Below the pieces are notes generated by a model. The model worked only from the letters and a program-made list of their open reading frames with translations. It was not told the DNA's origin and ran no database searches. Below, piece by piece: positions 1 to 10,490 of a DNA stretch of 64,000 nt. Within the stretch, counting starts at the first letter, position 1, and every line of letters begins with the position of its first letter. A program made the translations under genes and the position numbers. The stretch comes from Oceanobacillus manasiensis (GTDB lineage: Bacteria; Bacillota; Bacilli; Bacillales; Amphibacillaceae), in NCBI RefSeq assembly GCF_000724085.1, contig NZ_CCDL010000004.1:203068-267067 (forward strand), written 5' to 3'.

Positions 1-1470
1 GCAAACAATATTACGTGCCGCTTCTGCTACGGCAATTTTTCCGCCAACTTCTGGATCCAGATAAATGTAGCGTGAGTTACAGTCTGTCGTGATAGCCAGA
101 GCCTTATTCGTCCCTTTGATACGAACGACTGCAGAATCTGAGCCAGGTGTAACAACCGTATTCGTCTGCACCATGGAATCATATTGGTCATAAACCCATT
201 CTTTACTCGCAATGGTCGGTTGTTGCAGCAGCTTTTTCAGCATTTCGGCATGGTCTTCTACTACCACTTCAGGTGTGCCACTATTCTGAAATTCTTTATA
301 ATAATCCGCCACCTCTGATGGCATATGATAAACAGGCGCCTCGTCAGCTAAAGCATCGACTGGAATGTCTGCCATTACTTCACCGTGCTGTTTAATGCGG
401 AAAACTTTCTCTTCAACAACCTCTCCTACCGCAACAGCCTGGAGACCGTATTTTTCAAACACATCAATAATCTCTTGTTCCCGACCTTTTTTGACAACCA
501 TTAGCATTCTTTCCTGTGATTCAGAGAGCATCATCTCATAAGCATTCATGTTCTGCTCACGCTGTGGCACATTGTCTAAATTCATTTCCATTCCTGTTCC
601 TGCCTTGCTTGCCATTTCACTAGCAGAAGAAGTTAGACCTGCTGCTCCCATATCCTGCATGCCAACAAGGGCATCAGAGTGGATGACTTCAAGACAAGCC
701 TCAATTAACAGTTTTTCCATAAACGGATCGCCAACCTGTACTGCTGGTCGATCCTTGGCAGCATCCTCACCAAGATCATCAGAAGCAAATGTCGCACCAT
801 GAATTCCATCACGGCCTGTAGGTGCACCAGCATAAAGCACCGTATTGCCAATCCCAGCTGCAATCCCTTTTTGGATCTCATCATGATTGATTAATCCTAC
901 ACACATCGCATTAACTAATGGATTTCCTTCATAGCTTTCGTCAAATTGGACTTCTCCGCCAACTGTCGGAACCCCTACACAGTTTCCGTAACCGGCGATT
1001 CCATTAACTACCTCTGTAAACAAGTATTTCACACGATCTGTTGTTAAGTTTCCAAAACGTAAAGAGTTCATAAGCGCAATAGGACGCGCTCCCATAGAAA
1101 ACACATCACGAATGATACCCCCGACGCCTGTTGCCGCTCCTTGGTATGGCTCTACTGCAGATGGGTGATTATGGCTCTCAATTTTAAAAACAACAGCTTG
1201 ATTGTCACCAATATCAATAATCCCAGCACCTTCTCCAGGACCTTGTATCACATGCGGCCCTTTAACAGGAAACTTCTTTAACAATGGCTTGGAGGTTTTA
1301 TAACTACAATGCTCAGACCACATGACAGAGAATATCCCTGTTTCGGTAAAATTAGGACGACGTTTTAAGATATCTTTCACGAGGTCGTATTCCTTGTCAC
1401 TTAAACCCATTTCTTGATAAAGCTTGTCGCGTTCGATTTGCTCTGGATGTATATCATGCGTTTGCAACAT
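1..1470 (-). CDS. purL: Phosphoribosylformylglycinamidine synthase subunit PurL, 3' end outside window
   Basis: Large catalytic subunit of FGAM synthase, which converts FGAR to FGAM with ATP and ammonia delivered by PurQ. The window holds the first 490 codons of about 740. The frame is open from ATG at 1470 to position 1. The start has GGAGG just upstream and lies inside the end of purQ (17-bp overlap). Visible family motifs include SEHCSYK near residue 52 and [10 protein letters not shown] near residue 96. It is the short PurL form that works with separate PurS and PurQ, both encoded immediately upstream. Identification is secure; only the C-terminus is missing. Confidence 0.96.
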   Translation of the reverse strand, partial: MLQTHDIHPEQIERDKLYQEMGLSDKEYDLVKDILKRRPNFTETGIFSVMWSEHCSYKTSKPLLKKFPVKGPHVIQGPGEGAGIIDIGDNQAVVFKIESHNHPSAVEPYQGAATGVGGIIRDVFSMGARPIALMNSLRFGNLTTDRVKYLFTEVVNGIAGYGNCVGVPTVGGEVQFDESYEGNPLVNAMCVGLINHDEIQKGIAAGIGNTVLYAGAPTGRDGIHGATFASDDLGEDAAKDRPAVQVGDPFMEKLLIEACLEVIHSDALVGMQDMGAAGLTSSASEMASKAGTGMEMNLDNVPQREQNMNAYEMMLSESQERMLMVVKKGREQEIIDVFEKYGLQAVAVGEVVEEKVFRIKQHGEVMADIPVDALADEAPVYHMPSEVADYYKEFQNSGTPEVVVEDHAEMLKKLLQQPTIASKEWVYDQYDSMVQTNTVVTPGSDSAVVRIKGTNKALAITTDCNSRYIYLDPEVGGKIAVAEAARNIVC

Positions 1471-2137
1471 AGGATTCCCTCCAATTTTTCACTATGGATT
1501 GAAATAACTTCACGCCATCGGCACTGCCCAATAAAGCTTCGACAGCACGCTCAGGATGTGGCATCATGCCAAGAACATTGCCTTCTTCATTCCTAATCCC
1601 AGCAATATCTGCTACAGAACCGTTTGGATTGTTTTTATATGTAAAGACGATTTGTTTGTTTGCCTTTAATGTTTCTAGCGTTTGTTCATCACAGAAATAA
1701 TTTCCTTCACCATGGGCAATTGGAAAGTTGACTACTTCCCCTTGATCATAGATTGAAGTAAATAAAGTCTCGTTATTTTCTACAACCAGTGGCTCTTGAT
1801 GGCACATGAAGGAAAGATTTTTATTACGCTGCATGGCACCTGGTAAAAGACCTGCTTCCAACAATATTTGGAATCCATTGCACACACCGAGTACTGGCTT
1901 TCCTTTTGCTGCCTGCGCTTTAATTTGCTGCATAATCTCAGAAGTGGCAGCTACAGCACCAGAACGCAGATAATCTCCATAAGAGAATCCTCCAGGCAGA
2001 AGAATGGCATCGTAGTCTTCGAGATTAGCAGATTGATACCAGACTAAATCAGCGTCTTCTTTTAATACTTCCTTTACTGCATGGTACATATCACGATCAC
2101 AATTGGAACCAGGAAAAACAACTACCGCGAATTTCAC
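1454..2137 (-). CDS. purQ: FGAM synthase glutaminase subunit PurQ
   Basis: Glutamine amidotransferase subunit (227 aa) that releases ammonia for PurL. It is a class I GATase: the nucleophile Cys86 lies in GVCNGFQ, and the PHPERAVE motif near residue 195 supplies the catalytic His and Glu. [12 protein letters not shown] near residue 47 is typical of PurQ. Its start overlaps the purS stop by 4 bp and its end overlaps the purL start by 17 bp, so translation is probably coupled. Cytosolic, third-from-last visible step of the pur operon. Confidence 0.97.
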   Translation of the reverse strand: MKFAVVVFPGSNCDRDMYHAVKEVLKEDADLVWYQSANLEDYDAILLPGGFSYGDYLRSGAVAATSEIMQQIKAQAAKGKPVLGVCNGFQILLEAGLLPGAMQRNKNLSFMCHQEPLVVENNETLFTSIYDQGEVVNFPIAHGEGNYFCDEQTLETLKANKQIVFTYKNNPNGSVADIAGIRNEEGNVLGMMPHPERAVEALLGSADGVKLFQSIVKNWRESYVANA

Positions 2138-2385
2138 GAGCGAACAGCCTCCTCCACAACGAAGCTGTATTCTTCGATAACTGGGTTTGCCAATAACTTG
2201 TCACACATCTCTCTGACACGTTCTTCTAGGTTGGATCCTTCTTCCACTTGTAGATTAATAGATTTTCCTACCCTCGCTTGCTGAACTTCCTTGTATCCTA
2301 GGGAGTTTAGCGATTCTTGAATCGCTTTTCCTTGAGGATCTAACACACCTGATTTTAAAGTTACATTCACGATAACGTTTTTCAT
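2134..2385 (-). CDS. purS: FGAM synthase subunit PurS
   Basis: Small (83 aa) structural subunit that bridges PurL and PurQ in the Gram-positive FGAM synthase complex. The sequence fits the family: a beta strand with [14 protein letters not shown] near the N-terminus, a conserved GKAIQESL helix, and a C-terminal segment [13 protein letters not shown]. Length is normal for PurS. It overlaps the purC stop and the purQ start by 4 bp each, the usual tight arrangement of purCSQL. Confidence 0.96.
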   Translation of the reverse strand: MKNVIVNVTLKSGVLDPQGKAIQESLNSLGYKEVQQARVGKSINLQVEEGSNLEERVREMCDKLLANPVIEEYSFVVEEAVRS

Positions 2386-3095
2386 TGGTTTGCCTCCAGT
2401 CGTTTTAAAATCTCTTCGTAGACTTCCAGTAAATCTCCTGTACCTTGACGAAAAACATCTTTATCTAGTTTCTCCTCTGTTGTAGTATCCCAAAGTCTGC
2501 ATGTGTCCGGGGAAATCTCGTCAGCAAGGATGATGCATCCACTTGCAAGCCGACCAAACTCTAGCTTGAAATCTACTAGGGTGATATCCATTGCAGTAAA
2601 AAGTTTTGTTAGCTGTTGATTGATTTCGAGTGCTTTAACTTTAATTTCTTGTAATTCAGATGGGGTGATGTCACTTAGAATCAGAGCATGTTCATCATTA
2701 ATAAGTGGATCACCAAGGTCATCGTCTTTATAGAATAATTCCAGAAGCGGTGGGTCAAAAATAGTTTTTTCCTTAATATCTAGTCTTTTTGTAATACTAC
2801 CTGTTGCAAGATTTCGCACCACTACCTCTAGTGGAATGATCTCTGTTTGCTGCACGAGCTGTTCCGTCTCATTTAAGCGTTCAATAAAATGTGTTTCAAT
2901 TCCCTGATCATGTAGAAAAGGAAAGATCCGGGCAGAAATTTCATTATTTAATCTGCCCTTCCCAGTAAAAGATGCTTTCTTTTCTCCGTTAAATGCGGTG
3001 GCGTCATTTTTATAGGACAGCACAAGCTGCCCATTCTTTCCTTCGGCTTGATAAATCTTTTTTGCCTTCCCTTCATACAGCAAGGAACTCTTCAT
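2382..3095 (-). CDS. purC: SAICAR synthase PurC
   Basis: Phosphoribosylaminoimidazole-succinocarboxamide synthase (237 aa from this start). It joins CAIR and aspartate using ATP. The N-terminal LLYEGKAKKIY nucleotide-binding segment, EVVVRNLATGS near residue 95 and VDFKLEFGR near residue 175 are family signatures. The frame also allows a GTG at 3104, but AAGAGGTG at optimal distance favours the ATG at 3095, directly after the purB stop. Part of the pur operon. Confidence 0.96.
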   Translation of the reverse strand: MKSSLLYEGKAKKIYQAEGKNGQLVLSYKNDATAFNGEKKASFTGKGRLNNEISARIFPFLHDQGIETHFIERLNETEQLVQQTEIIPLEVVVRNLATGSITKRLDIKEKTIFDPPLLELFYKDDDLGDPLINDEHALILSDITPSELQEIKVKALEINQQLTKLFTAMDITLVDFKLEFGRLASGCIILADEISPDTCRLWDTTTEEKLDKDVFRQGTGDLLEVYEEILKRLEANQ

Positions 3096-3096
3096 T

Positions 3097-4401
3097 CTAT
3101 TCACCTCTTGTTAAGCCAATTTTGGTAAAGATATGATCTACATTTTTCAAGTGATAGGTATAATCAAAGCAATCGTCTAATTCCTCTGTGCTTAATTTAC
3201 TTGTAATCTGTTCATCTTGCTCAACTAGCTGTCTGAAAGGTGTCGCAGTCTCCCATGCTTGCATCGCCTTTGGTTGCACAATGTCATATGCAGCCTCTCT
3301 GGCCATACCTTTATCGATCAGGGTTAACAACACACGCTGTGAGAAAATAACACCATACGTACGATCTATATTCCGCTTCATGTTCTCCGGGAAGACGGTT
3401 AAGTTCTTTACGATCCTGGAAAAACGATTCAGCATATAATCAAGTGCAATCGTGGCATCTGGCAAAATTACACGTTCTGCTGAGGAATGCGAGATATCAC
3501 GTTCATGCCATAGTGATACATTTTCATAAGCTGTCATCATATAGCCACGGATAACGCGTGCCATCCCTGTCATATTCTCTGATCCAATAGGATTTCGTTT
3601 ATGAGGCATAGCAGATGAACCTTTTTGACCTTTGGCAAAAAATTCCTCTACTTCACGAGTTTCCGTTTTTTGTAACCCGCGTATTTCTGTAGCGAATTTT
3701 TCAATGGATGTTGCCACGAGCGCTAGTGCTGATACGTATGCTGCATGACGGTCCCTTTGTAATGTTTGTGTCGAAACAGGTGCTGGAGAAAGACCAAGTT
3801 TTTCACATACATATGTTTCCACAAAAGGATCAATGTTAGCGTATGTCCCAACCGCACCAGATAGCTTTCCAAACTCGACTCCTTTGGCAGCCGCTTCGAA
3901 GCGTTCTAAGTTACGTTTCATCTCCTCATACCATAGTGCTAGCTTCAATCCAAATGTTGTCGGCTCTGCATGTACACCATGTGTGCGCCCCATCATAACC
4001 GTATGCTTGTGCTCTAAGGCTTTATTTTTCAAAATCTCTACAAATGCTGTTAAGTCTTTGCGAAGAATATCATTCGCTTGTTTAATTAAATAGGAGAGTG
4101 CCGTATCTACTACATCTGTAGAGGTTAGACCATAATGTACCCATTTCCGTTCCTCGCCAAGTGTCTCAGATACTGCTCTCGTAAAGGCAACCACGTCATG
4201 TCTTGTTTCCTGTTCAATTTCATATATACGCTCAATATCAAAGGATGCATTTTGGCGTAGTTTTTGTACATCCTCAGATGGAATAATACCTAGTTCACTC
4301 CATGCTTCACATGCTAGTATCTCTACTTCAAGCCATGCCTTAAATTTATTTTCTTCTGTCCAAATGGAACCCATCTCTTCTCTGGTGTAACGTTCAATCA
4401 T
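3097..4401 (-). CDS. purB: Adenylosuccinate lyase PurB
   Basis: Bifunctional lyase (434 aa) that removes fumarate from SAICAR in IMP synthesis and from adenylosuccinate in AMP synthesis. The fumarase/aspartase superfamily signature [14 protein letters not shown] is near residue 264, with the catalytic serine in its flexible loop, and [10 protein letters not shown] and [12 protein letters not shown] supply other active-site residues. Length is normal. Its ATG overlaps the purK stop in an ATGA junction, so it is translated together with purK. Confidence 0.97.
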   Translation of the reverse strand: MIERYTREEMGSIWTEENKFKAWLEVEILACEAWSELGIIPSEDVQKLRQNASFDIERIYEIEQETRHDVVAFTRAVSETLGEERKWVHYGLTSTDVVDTALSYLIKQANDILRKDLTAFVEILKNKALEHKHTVMMGRTHGVHAEPTTFGLKLALWYEEMKRNLERFEAAAKGVEFGKLSGAVGTYANIDPFVETYVCEKLGLSPAPVSTQTLQRDRHAAYVSALALVATSIEKFATEIRGLQKTETREVEEFFAKGQKGSSAMPHKRNPIGSENMTGMARVIRGYMMTAYENVSLWHERDISHSSAERVILPDATIALDYMLNRFSRIVKNLTVFPENMKRNIDRTYGVIFSQRVLLTLIDKGMAREAAYDIVQPKAMQAWETATPFRQLVEQDEQITSKLSTEELDDCFDYTYHLKNVDHIFTKIGLTRGE

Positions 4402-5534
4402 CGTTTTGCCTCCTCAAATTGTTGTACGATTTCTTCAACTTCTGTGATAGTTTTTGCGATAAAGGTGACATGCCCCATTTTTCGCTTCGTTTTTGCTTCA
4501 TCTTTTCCATATAAATGAACAAATCCAGCACCGATTTGTGCCATAGCCTGCTGGATCTGATCCAGTTCCTCACCAAGAATATTAACCATTACTGCCGGTT
4601 GGTGCAAGCTAACTGGAGCAAGTGGCAGTCCACATATTGCCCGAATATGCTGACCGAACTGTGATACCGTGCATGCTTCAATTGTATAATGCCCTGAGTT
4701 ATGCGGGCGTGGTGCCATCTCATTTAGATAAATGGCATTTTCCTTAACAAACATCTCGACTGCAAAGGTACCAACAATCTCCATTTTTTCTGCTAATGCG
4801 GTTACCGCTTCGTACGCCTTATTTTCGACTGTCTCATTAACCCTTGCTGGGACTGTCGTTTTATATAAAATATGGTCACGATGTTCGTTTTCAGCAATCG
4901 GGAATGTCGTCATTTCTCCAGACTGTGATCTAGTAAACACAACAGAAATTTCCTTATCAAATGTTATCCATTGTTCGATAATACAATGCCCATTTTTTGT
5001 GGCAAACTCCATGGCTAGGTCAATATCATCGGCTGTGTTAATTTTTAGCTGTCCTTTTCCATCATAGCCACCACTGCATGTTTTTATCACGGCAGGAAGG
5101 GAGATATTTTCCAAAGCTGCTTTACAGGAAGTGCCATCTGTCACGATAGAGAAAGGAGGGACGGTCAAGCCTGCCTCTTTCATCATTTGTTTTTCTTTTT
5201 CGCGGTTTTGGGTTACTTCCAATGCCAGAGAGCCTTGTGGAAGCTTTCCTTGCTCTTGTAAATAAACAGCCGCTTCTAAATCTACATTTTCAAATTCATA
5301 TGTAATCACATCAGACTTTTCGGATAGTTGTTTCACTGCATCCATATCATCATAGGCTGCTATGATCTGTTCATCAGCAACCTGTGCTGTCGGGCAGTTT
5401 GGCTTAGGATCGAGTACGATAATTTGGTATCCCATATAGCGTGCAGCAATAGCCATCATTCTGCCCAACTGACCGCCACCGATTATTCCAATGGTCTGGG
5501 GTGGTAGTATCTGCTTAATATTTTGCAAGTTCAT
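4398..5534 (-). CDS. purK: N5-carboxyaminoimidazole ribonucleotide synthase PurK
   Basis: ATP-grasp enzyme (378 aa) that carboxylates AIR to N5-CAIR with bicarbonate, the substrate of PurE. The N-terminus has the phosphate-binding [13 protein letters not shown] loop (residues 16-28). ATP-grasp segments include [12 protein letters not shown] near 150 and the [14 protein letters not shown] motif near 270. The start overlaps the end of purE by 20 bp. The standard PurE-PurK pair heads the operon, so the pathway uses the two-step carboxylation. Confidence 0.97.
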   Translation of the reverse strand: MNLQNIKQILPPQTIGIIGGGQLGRMMAIAARYMGYQIIVLDPKPNCPTAQVADEQIIAAYDDMDAVKQLSEKSDVITYEFENVDLEAAVYLQEQGKLPQGSLALEVTQNREKEKQMMKEAGLTVPPFSIVTDGTSCKAALENISLPAVIKTCSGGYDGKGQLKINTADDIDLAMEFATKNGHCIIEQWITFDKEISVVFTRSQSGEMTTFPIAENEHRDHILYKTTVPARVNETVENKAYEAVTALAEKMEIVGTFAVEMFVKENAIYLNEMAPRPHNSGHYTIEACTVSQFGQHIRAICGLPLAPVSLHQPAVMVNILGEELDQIQQAMAQIGAGFVHLYGKDEAKTKRKMGHVTFIAKTITEVEEIVQQFEEAKR

Positions 5535-6006
5535 CCCTCATTTCTCCTACCTTATCATGCAACTTTTCCCGATAGGTTTCGAGTTTTGCAGCAACATAGT
5601 CATCAACTGTTCCGATTATTTGTGCTGCCAGAATACCAGCATTTGTAGCGCCGGCTTTTCCGATAGCTACAGTCGCAGTTGGGACACCGCCAGGCATTTG
5701 TACGATAGAGAGCAAGGAATCCAGTCCGTTCAAGGCTTTTGATTCAACAGGCACCCCAATTACAGGGAGTGTCGTCTGCGATGCAACCATCCCCGGTAGA
5801 TGGGCAGCACCGCCCGCTCCAGCGATGATGACCTTGAGTCCTTTTTTTCGAGCATTTTTCGCATAGTGGAACATATCATCTGGCGAACGATGAGCAGAAA
5901 TTACATCCTTTTCGTATGGAATTTGTAGCTCTTCCAGTACTTCGCAAGTATGCTTCAATGTTTCCCAATCTGAAATACTTCCCATAATTACACCAACGCT
6001 TGCCAT
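5515..6006 (-). CDS. purE: N5-CAIR mutase PurE (class I)
   Basis: Mutase (163 aa) that moves the carboxyl group of N5-CAIR to give CAIR. The class I features are GSISDW (residues 9-14) for the phosphate, SAHRSPD near residue 38 with the catalytic histidine, and [11 protein letters not shown] near 67. It is the first gene of the purEKBCSQL operon. Transcription should come through the guanine riboswitch and terminator immediately upstream (6040-6206). The start has an AGAGGG Shine-Dalgarno sequence. Confidence 0.97.
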   Translation of the reverse strand: MASVGVIMGSISDWETLKHTCEVLEELQIPYEKDVISAHRSPDDMFHYAKNARKKGLKVIIAGAGGAAHLPGMVASQTTLPVIGVPVESKALNGLDSLLSIVQMPGGVPTATVAIGKAGATNAGILAAQIIGTVDDYVAAKLETYREKLHDKVGEMRDELAKY

Positions 6007-6039
6007 ATTAAAACCCTCTTTCTGAGTTAATTATGAAAT

Positions 6040-6088
6040 AAAAAAAGTCCATTCGTATCCCTCTAGTTGAGAGAAGATGAATAGACTT
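6040..6088 (-). terminator. Riboswitch-controlled terminator before purE
   Basis: Read on the minus strand, a long stem (AAGTCTATTC pairing with GAATGGACTT, plus more paired bases) ends in a run of T about 35 bases before the purE start. It follows the guanine aptamer directly, so it is the expected OFF-state terminator of the expression platform. Confidence 0.85.
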
Positions 6089-6139
6089 ACCCCTTTGACA
6101 CATGAAAACAGATCATTACGTTTGTAACGATTCATCTCC

Positions 6140-6206
6140 CCTCATAGTCCAGCATTTACGGCGCCGGGTAGAGACTTCCAAACCATATCTTCAGAAATAT
6201 ATGAGG
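6140..6206 (-). promoter_or_regulatory. Guanine riboswitch upstream of purE
   Basis: Minus-strand purine aptamer. P1 is CCTCATA pairing with TATGAGG. The core contains GATATGG, the AGTCTCTACC loop-2 region, the CGCCGTAAATG junction and GGACTATGAGG. The base at the specificity position is C (GACTA, not GATTA), so guanine or hypoxanthine, not adenine, should be the ligand. With the terminator at 6040-6088 it should switch off the pur operon when guanine is plentiful. Confidence 0.93.
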
Positions 6207-6317
6207 TTCCGTATTTACTTGTTGCATTTAGCATAACAAAGTCCTACACGATGTGTCAATATAGTTTTCGAACGTTAACATGTTAACTTTAATTAATGTT
6301 CGGTTTTTACTTGGTTA

Positions 6318-7223
6318 TTAAGAACTTACTGGTGACCCTCCATTTACGTGAATAACCTGACCTGTTACATAGGAGGAATCTTCGGAAGCTAAATATACAT
6401 ATGCAGGAGCGAGTTCAAATGGCTGCCCAGCGCGTTTCATTGGTACATCTTTTCCAAATTTAGTTGCGATATATTCAGCAGAAAAGCTCGCTGGGATTAA
6501 CGGAGTCCAAATTGGGCCAGGCGCAACAGCATTAACGCGAATACTTTTATCTACGATATTCTGGGAAAGCGAACGAGTAAAAGAAACAATTGCCCCTTTT
6601 GTTGCAGAGTAGTCGATTAGTTGCACTTGCCCTTCATAAGCAGTGATGGAGGTGGTATTGATTATCGTGCTGCCACTCTTAAGATAAGGGAGAGCCGCTT
6701 TTGTTAAATAGAAAAAGGCATAAATGTTTGTTTCAAATGTTGCTTGAATTTGTTCCTGTGTTATATCTTCCAATCCTGGTTGAGGAAACTGAACGCCATG
6801 GTTGTTCACAAGAACGTTAATTTTGCCAAAACAACGCATTGTTTCCTCCACGACATGCTTGCAGTGTTCTTCTTCTCGCAAATCTCCGACGATAAGTATA
6901 CAGCTCCTGCCTAGCTCCTCGATCCGCTGTTTTGTACGATATGCGTCACCATCTTCATAATTATAATAGTAGGCAATGACAATATCTGCTCCTTCCTTGG
7001 CAAAAGCGATAGCAGTTGCAGCACCAATTCCACTATCCCCACCTGTAATGATCGCTACTTTATCCTTTAATTTGCCAGATCCTCTGTAATTCGGGTTTTC
7101 AATAATCGGTCGCGGTGTCATTAATGATTCGATTCCTGGCTGCTGTGGTTGATGCTGGGGTGGAAATTGGGTAGGTAGTTCCTCCGGATTAATACCTTGG
7201 TTCGGATAATAGGTCATATTCAT
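6318..7223 (-). CDS. SDR-family oxidoreductase (YdaD/YhdF-like)
   Basis: Short-chain dehydrogenase of 301 aa. Residues 1-50 form a Pro/Gln-rich leader with repeated QFPPQHQPQQP-like text, as in the general-stress SDRs of Bacillus (YdaD, YhdF). The Rossmann motif TGGDSGIG is near residue 60, NNHG near 140, and the catalytic YSATK near 207 with Ser upstream; the C-terminus has SSYVTGQVIHVNGG. Substrate is unknown. It stands alone on the minus strand, with AAGGAGG near its start. A stress role is inferred from the family only. Confidence 0.85.
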   Translation of the reverse strand: MNMTYYPNQGINPEELPTQFPPQHQPQQPGIESLMTPRPIIENPNYRGSGKLKDKVAIITGGDSGIGAATAIAFAKEGADIVIAYYYNYEDGDAYRTKQRIEELGRSCILIVGDLREEEHCKHVVEETMRCFGKINVLVNNHGVQFPQPGLEDITQEQIQATFETNIYAFFYLTKAALPYLKSGSTIINTTSITAYEGQVQLIDYSATKGAIVSFTRSLSQNIVDKSIRVNAVAPGPIWTPLIPASFSAEYIATKFGKDVPMKRAGQPFELAPAYVYLASEDSSYVTGQVIHVNGGSPVSS

Positions 7224-7408
7224 CCTCCTTCAACTTTTCCATGCATGCAATCAGCCTATTCATGAAGATGGGCATTTGTTCATCATGACTGTTGAACTTA
7301 GAGGTATAGGTATTGGGGATTCGTATTATGTGTGTGGAGTTTCTATAGACTAGTTTGGCTCTTTTATCAATCAGCTTGGCTCTCCTATCACTCATAATGC
7401 TGAAGATT

Positions 7409-7436
7409 AAAAAAGTGAGCCCACATTAGGCTCACT
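7409..7436 (-). terminator. Terminator after UPF0316 gene
   Basis: On the minus strand GTGAGCC, a short loop and GGGCTCAC are followed by TTTTTT. It overlaps the stop codon of the gene at 7432-8070. Confidence 0.85.
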
Positions 7437-8070
7437 CGTTGTTTGGTGTATTTCTTGGTGCGGTTGGTTTGGCCTGGACTGGTGGTACGATAGGCCCGTC
7501 ATTTTTCGCTGCTTCGGCTGCTTTTTTAGGGTTTGCAAGACGACTTTTACGTACCTGCTTCACCCAGAAACCGCCGTGAATTTGTTTTGGTTCATAAGCT
7601 ATGATAAATGCTTTTGGATCAATTTCTTTAATGGTTTCGTATAAGCTCAACTCGTACTTTCTTGGTGTTAGGATTTGCATGGATAGACGGTCACCATCCA
7701 TACCATAGGCAAACCAGCTCGTAACCCCGTAGCCTTTGTCTCGCAACTTCCTTGTGAATTCAATATCCGGATTTGAAGAAATAACGTTCACGGTAATGTA
7801 TCCAAGGGCAAGCTTTTCCTCAATTTTCGACCCAACAACAACTCCGATTCCAAAACCAATCGCATAGGCAACTAGATTCTGGATTGCATCTAAGTTATCA
7901 AGTACAAGCCCAAGACCAAGTACATATATAACAATTTCAAACATGCTTACAAAAGCAGCAATATATCTTCTTCCTTTAAGCGTAAGTATCATCCTGATCG
8001 TGGATAACGAGACATACACAATATTGATTACTAAAATAATAGCAACCATCATAAGTGCATTGTTTAGCAA
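7432..8070 (-). CDS. UPF0316 / DUF2179 membrane protein (YebE-like)
   Basis: Protein of 212 aa with three hydrophobic segments in residues 1-80 (one includes GYITVNVI at its edge) and a cytosolic DUF2179-type C-terminal half. The last 35 residues are Pro/Ala/Lys rich. The family is UPF0316; B. subtilis YebE, its likely counterpart, sits between pbuG and purE just as here. The start is TTG at 8070, chosen because AGGAGG lies about 8 bases upstream. No function is established; a cyclic-nucleotide or nucleobase-related role is only suggested by DUF2179 occurrence. Confidence 0.85.
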   Translation of the reverse strand: MLNNALMMVAIILVINIVYVSLSTIRMILTLKGRRYIAAFVSMFEIVIYVLGLGLVLDNLDAIQNLVAYAIGFGIGVVVGSKIEEKLALGYITVNVISSNPDIEFTRKLRDKGYGVTSWFAYGMDGDRLSMQILTPRKYELSLYETIKEIDPKAFIIAYEPKQIHGGFWVKQVRKSRLANPKKAAEAAKNDGPIVPPVQAKPTAPRNTPNNE

Positions 8071-8255
8071 AATAAAAACCTCCTAAATCTAAGTTCTTAC
8101 AACGTAAGTATATCTATTTCAATATCTCCCTCCTAGAATACATGAATTCTAAATGATATGAAATAACCAGGTTGATTCAGTACCATTTTTTTATCTGCAC
8201 CCCTTCTAATTAATGGGCATATGATGCTGAAAAAGGTGTATGGTGAGGTGAAATA

Positions 8256-8690
8256 ATGGATCCGTTTAAACAAATGGGAGACTGGAAGAAGAATATGGAT
8301 CAATTTTTTGGCGATAACTTCTGGAACGAATTTGAAGGTATCATTAAACCTAACATTCCACAAATTAACCTTTATCAAACAGAACATGAACTTTTCTGTG
8401 TTGTGAACATTCCTGGTTTACATGATTTGGAAAAGATTGATATTTATGCTGACATGGCTACGCTAGAGCTAAGAGGCGTTATTGATCTTGAGTTTGGTGG
8501 CGGTCAAGTTATCAAGGAAGAAATTCTGCAAGGTGCCTTCGAACGGCAAATTTCACTCCCTTTTCCAGTACGTTCAGATAAAATTACCGCGACCTACCGT
8601 AATGGACTTGTTTATATCCGGTTGCATAGACTTATTTCAGAAACAAGCAATAAGCGAAGAGTAAATGTCAGGTTATTGGAGGATGAATAA
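8256..8690 (+). CDS. Hsp20/alpha-crystallin family protein
   Basis: Small heat-shock-type protein, 144 aa. The alpha-crystallin core runs from about residue 45 (NLYQTEHELFCVVNIPGL) to about 132, with the ...ITATYRNGLVYIRL strand that corresponds to the family's A-x-x-x-n-G-v-L motif. Residues 1-40 are an aromatic-rich N-terminal arm. AGGTG lies before the ATG. In Bacillaceae such proteins include GerT and other spore-associated Hsp20 members; this assignment is not certain. Transcribed alone on the plus strand. Confidence 0.82.
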   Translation: MDPFKQMGDWKKNMDQFFGDNFWNEFEGIIKPNIPQINLYQTEHELFCVVNIPGLHDLEKIDIYADMATLELRGVIDLEFGGGQVIKEEILQGAFERQISLPFPVRSDKITATYRNGLVYIRLHRLISETSNKRRVNVRLLEDE

Positions 8691-8792
8691 GAAGTGTCGG
8701 CGTTATCCATTAAAACATAAAGGTAATACTTAGAAATTTGTAATAATCAATCTTTCTTAAGAACTGAAATATACTTCCTATTAATAATTCAA

Positions 8793-8831
8793 AAAGGGAA
8801 ATGTACAAAAATGTACACTTCCTTTTTTGAT
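8793..8831 (+). terminator. Terminator after Hsp20 gene
   Basis: AAAAAGGGAAATGTACA pairs with TGTACACTTCCTTTTTT across a short loop, and the distal arm ends in T residues. Confidence 0.7.
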
Positions 8832-8883
8832 AAAAATTCACATTGAAGCAAGCGCTCAATAGCACAATTATGAGGTACTCCGT

Positions 8884-9105
8884 CTAGCCCGCCTGAAGAT
8901 AGGGTGGAAATTCTGAAGAATGCCTCAATGTACATAGATTTATCGCACTATTTTTAACCCAACGCCACGAATGCAATTCCCAGTCATCAGATGCTGAACC
9001 TGCGAGAATATTAACTGCTACCGCCTCAGAATGTGGATTCCTTGGTATTTGCGGTTTATCAACTTGCCTTAACTTTATTCCAGGAGGCTTTCCAAAATAG
9101 CATAC
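8884..9105 (-). pseudogene. Possible 73-codon coding remnant of unknown family
   Basis: Minus-strand open stretch with protein-like composition (GKPPGIKLRQVDKPQIPRN, then SEAVAVNILAGSASDDWELH, then SWRWV). There is no start codon with a ribosome site, and a TAG stops the frame immediately upstream. I do not recognise the family. It may be the end of a decayed gene or chance. Confidence 0.25.
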
Positions 9106-9138
9106 CTAAAAAACTAGCAAATGTATGATAGGACGCTT

Positions 9139-9732
9139 CTATAAAATTGCTCTTCCACCCAAACGCTTCAATAAGACCTTTTTCCAACTATCAGCTAGTA
9201 GTTCACATTGGACTAGGTCATTTGTTAAGCGAAGATCATCTTTGTATAAATGCATCACTTCATTACACGCAGCAATCGTCCAGTTCGGAAAAGGACGTTC
9301 AAGCAATACTAAATCGGAACCAGCTTGCATATTTCCTTCTTTTAAAACTCGGAAATACCAGCCTGTTTTGCCAGTCTTTAGCATCTTTAATGCCATTTCT
9401 TTATCAAGGAATCGCGTGTCCGACTTAGGCTGGGAAACTTGAAGTACCGTGTCGCCCACGGCGTAAGTATCACCAATGCAGACAGATTGCTCCCCCATTT
9501 CCAGTACAACCATGTCTTCTCCCAGTTCTCCAAAGTCGGAGAATGGCGGATCTAATAAATCATTCCAATAGGTGTAATGCTGAATTGGGTAGCAAAAAAT
9601 AGCCTTGTCTGGATTATCTGTTACTTTATTCCCGTCAATCCCTGTTTTCCGAACAAACGTCTTTATCTCAGGATGTGGCGCATACCTGTACTTATCACCA
9701 ATAAAAATTTTATGTACATAAGGTTCCTCCAT
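9139..9732 (-). CDS. MOSC-domain protein
   Basis: 197-aa MOSC-type protein, probably related to YiiM/YflK/YuaD. Recognisable segments are the early GIDGNKVTD...[15 protein letters not shown], the FGELGEDM segment (in place of the usual FGENLT), [20 protein letters not shown] near residue 110, and a [14 protein letters not shown] segment near 140. Family members handle sulfur or molybdenum-cofactor ligands through a cysteine shortly after QVSQPR. Here that stretch reads QPKSDTRF, so the cysteine appears to be absent. Stands alone, divergent from msrA. Confidence 0.8.
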   Translation of the reverse strand: MEEPYVHKIFIGDKYRYAPHPEIKTFVRKTGIDGNKVTDNPDKAIFCYPIQHYTYWNDLLDPPFSDFGELGEDMVVLEMGEQSVCIGDTYAVGDTVLQVSQPKSDTRFLDKEMALKMLKTGKTGWYFRVLKEGNMQAGSDLVLLERPFPNWTIAACNEVMHLYKDDLRLTNDLVQCELLADSWKKVLLKRLGGRAIL

Positions 9733-9827
9733 TATGTCACCTGCTTCATCTATGGTATAGTATCTTTATTCTACGAGGAAATAATAATTTATTCGAGTAT
9801 AACATAGACGAACCGGAGGAATGTAAA

Positions 9828-10352
9828 ATGTCTCAATACAAGAAAGCTATTTTTGCAGGTGGATGTTTCTGGTGTATGGTGAAGCCCTTCGACCAGTGGG
9901 ATGGCGTGCAGCAAGTCATTTCAGGCTATACGGGTGGTCATGTGGAGAATCCAACTTATGAACAAGTTAAAGCTGGCGAAACTGGTCACTATGAAGCGGT
10001 TGAAATCTCTTACAACCCTGATGTGATTTCCTACAGCGAAATACTAGAGTTATATTGGCGCCAGATTGATCCTACCGATGATGGTGGACAGTTCCAGGAT
10101 CGTGGAGATTCCTACCGCGCAGCCATTTTTTATAGTGACGAAGAGCAGCAAAAAGAAGCAGCGCTATCCAAGGAAGAACTTGCCCAGAGTGGTCGTTTTA
10201 AAAAACCTATCGTTACAGAGATCCTTCCTGCCTCAACATTCTACCCTGCAGAGGAATATCACCAGGATTTTTATAAAAAGAACGAGGAAGAATATAAGGA
10301 AGACCGTGCAAAATCCGGTAGAGATGAGTTCATTGAAAAAACTTGGGATTAA
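9828..10352 (+). CDS. msrA: Peptide-methionine (S)-S-oxide reductase MsrA
   Basis: Reduces S-epimer methionine sulfoxide in proteins. The catalytic cysteine lies in AGGCFWCM (residues 11-18, nucleophile Cys13). The family segments YTGG near 42, [17 protein letters not shown] near 53 and the [17 protein letters not shown] substrate region near 83 are present. Length (174 aa) is normal. A good GGAGGAATG ribosome site precedes the ATG. It faces away from the MOSC gene; the 95-bp spacer should hold both promoters. Confidence 0.95.
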   Translation: MSQYKKAIFAGGCFWCMVKPFDQWDGVQQVISGYTGGHVENPTYEQVKAGETGHYEAVEISYNPDVISYSEILELYWRQIDPTDDGGQFQDRGDSYRAAIFYSDEEQQKEAALSKEELAQSGRFKKPIVTEILPASTFYPAEEYHQDFYKKNEEEYKEDRAKSGRDEFIEKTWD

Positions 10353-10490
10353 TCGAGCTTAGCAATATCTAGTAACAGTTATGTGCAGAGTTCAAACATG
10401 GGACAAGCTTATTCCCTAAAGACTCTATCGCTCTTCATTCAATAATAGTATAATAGCCTTTGTATATTTTTTCTTAGATTAGGAGCGGAT

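Larger units (their letters stand above)
8691..9138. other. Intergenic region with a possible gene remnant
   Basis: No complete gene. Around 8793-8831 lies an imperfect inverted repeat (AAAAAGGGAAATGTACA / TGTACACTTCCTTTTTT) that can act as a terminator for the Hsp20 gene. On the minus strand 8884-9105 is one 73-codon stretch without stop or start, ending in TAG (listed separately). Confidence 0.5.

Noticed and set aside
548..802. 84-aa plus-strand ORF inside purL
   Set aside because: Antisense shadow of the purL coding frame.
6140..6206. Adenine riboswitch
   Set aside because: The specificity base is C (GACTA); adenine aptamers have T (GATTA).
7189..7395. 68-aa minus-strand ORF upstream of the SDR gene
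   Set aside because: Overlaps the SDR start, no ribosome site, no recognisable protein.
9577..9807. 76-aa plus-strand ORF upstream of msrA
   Set aside because: Antisense to the MOSC gene and its promoter region; no ribosome site.
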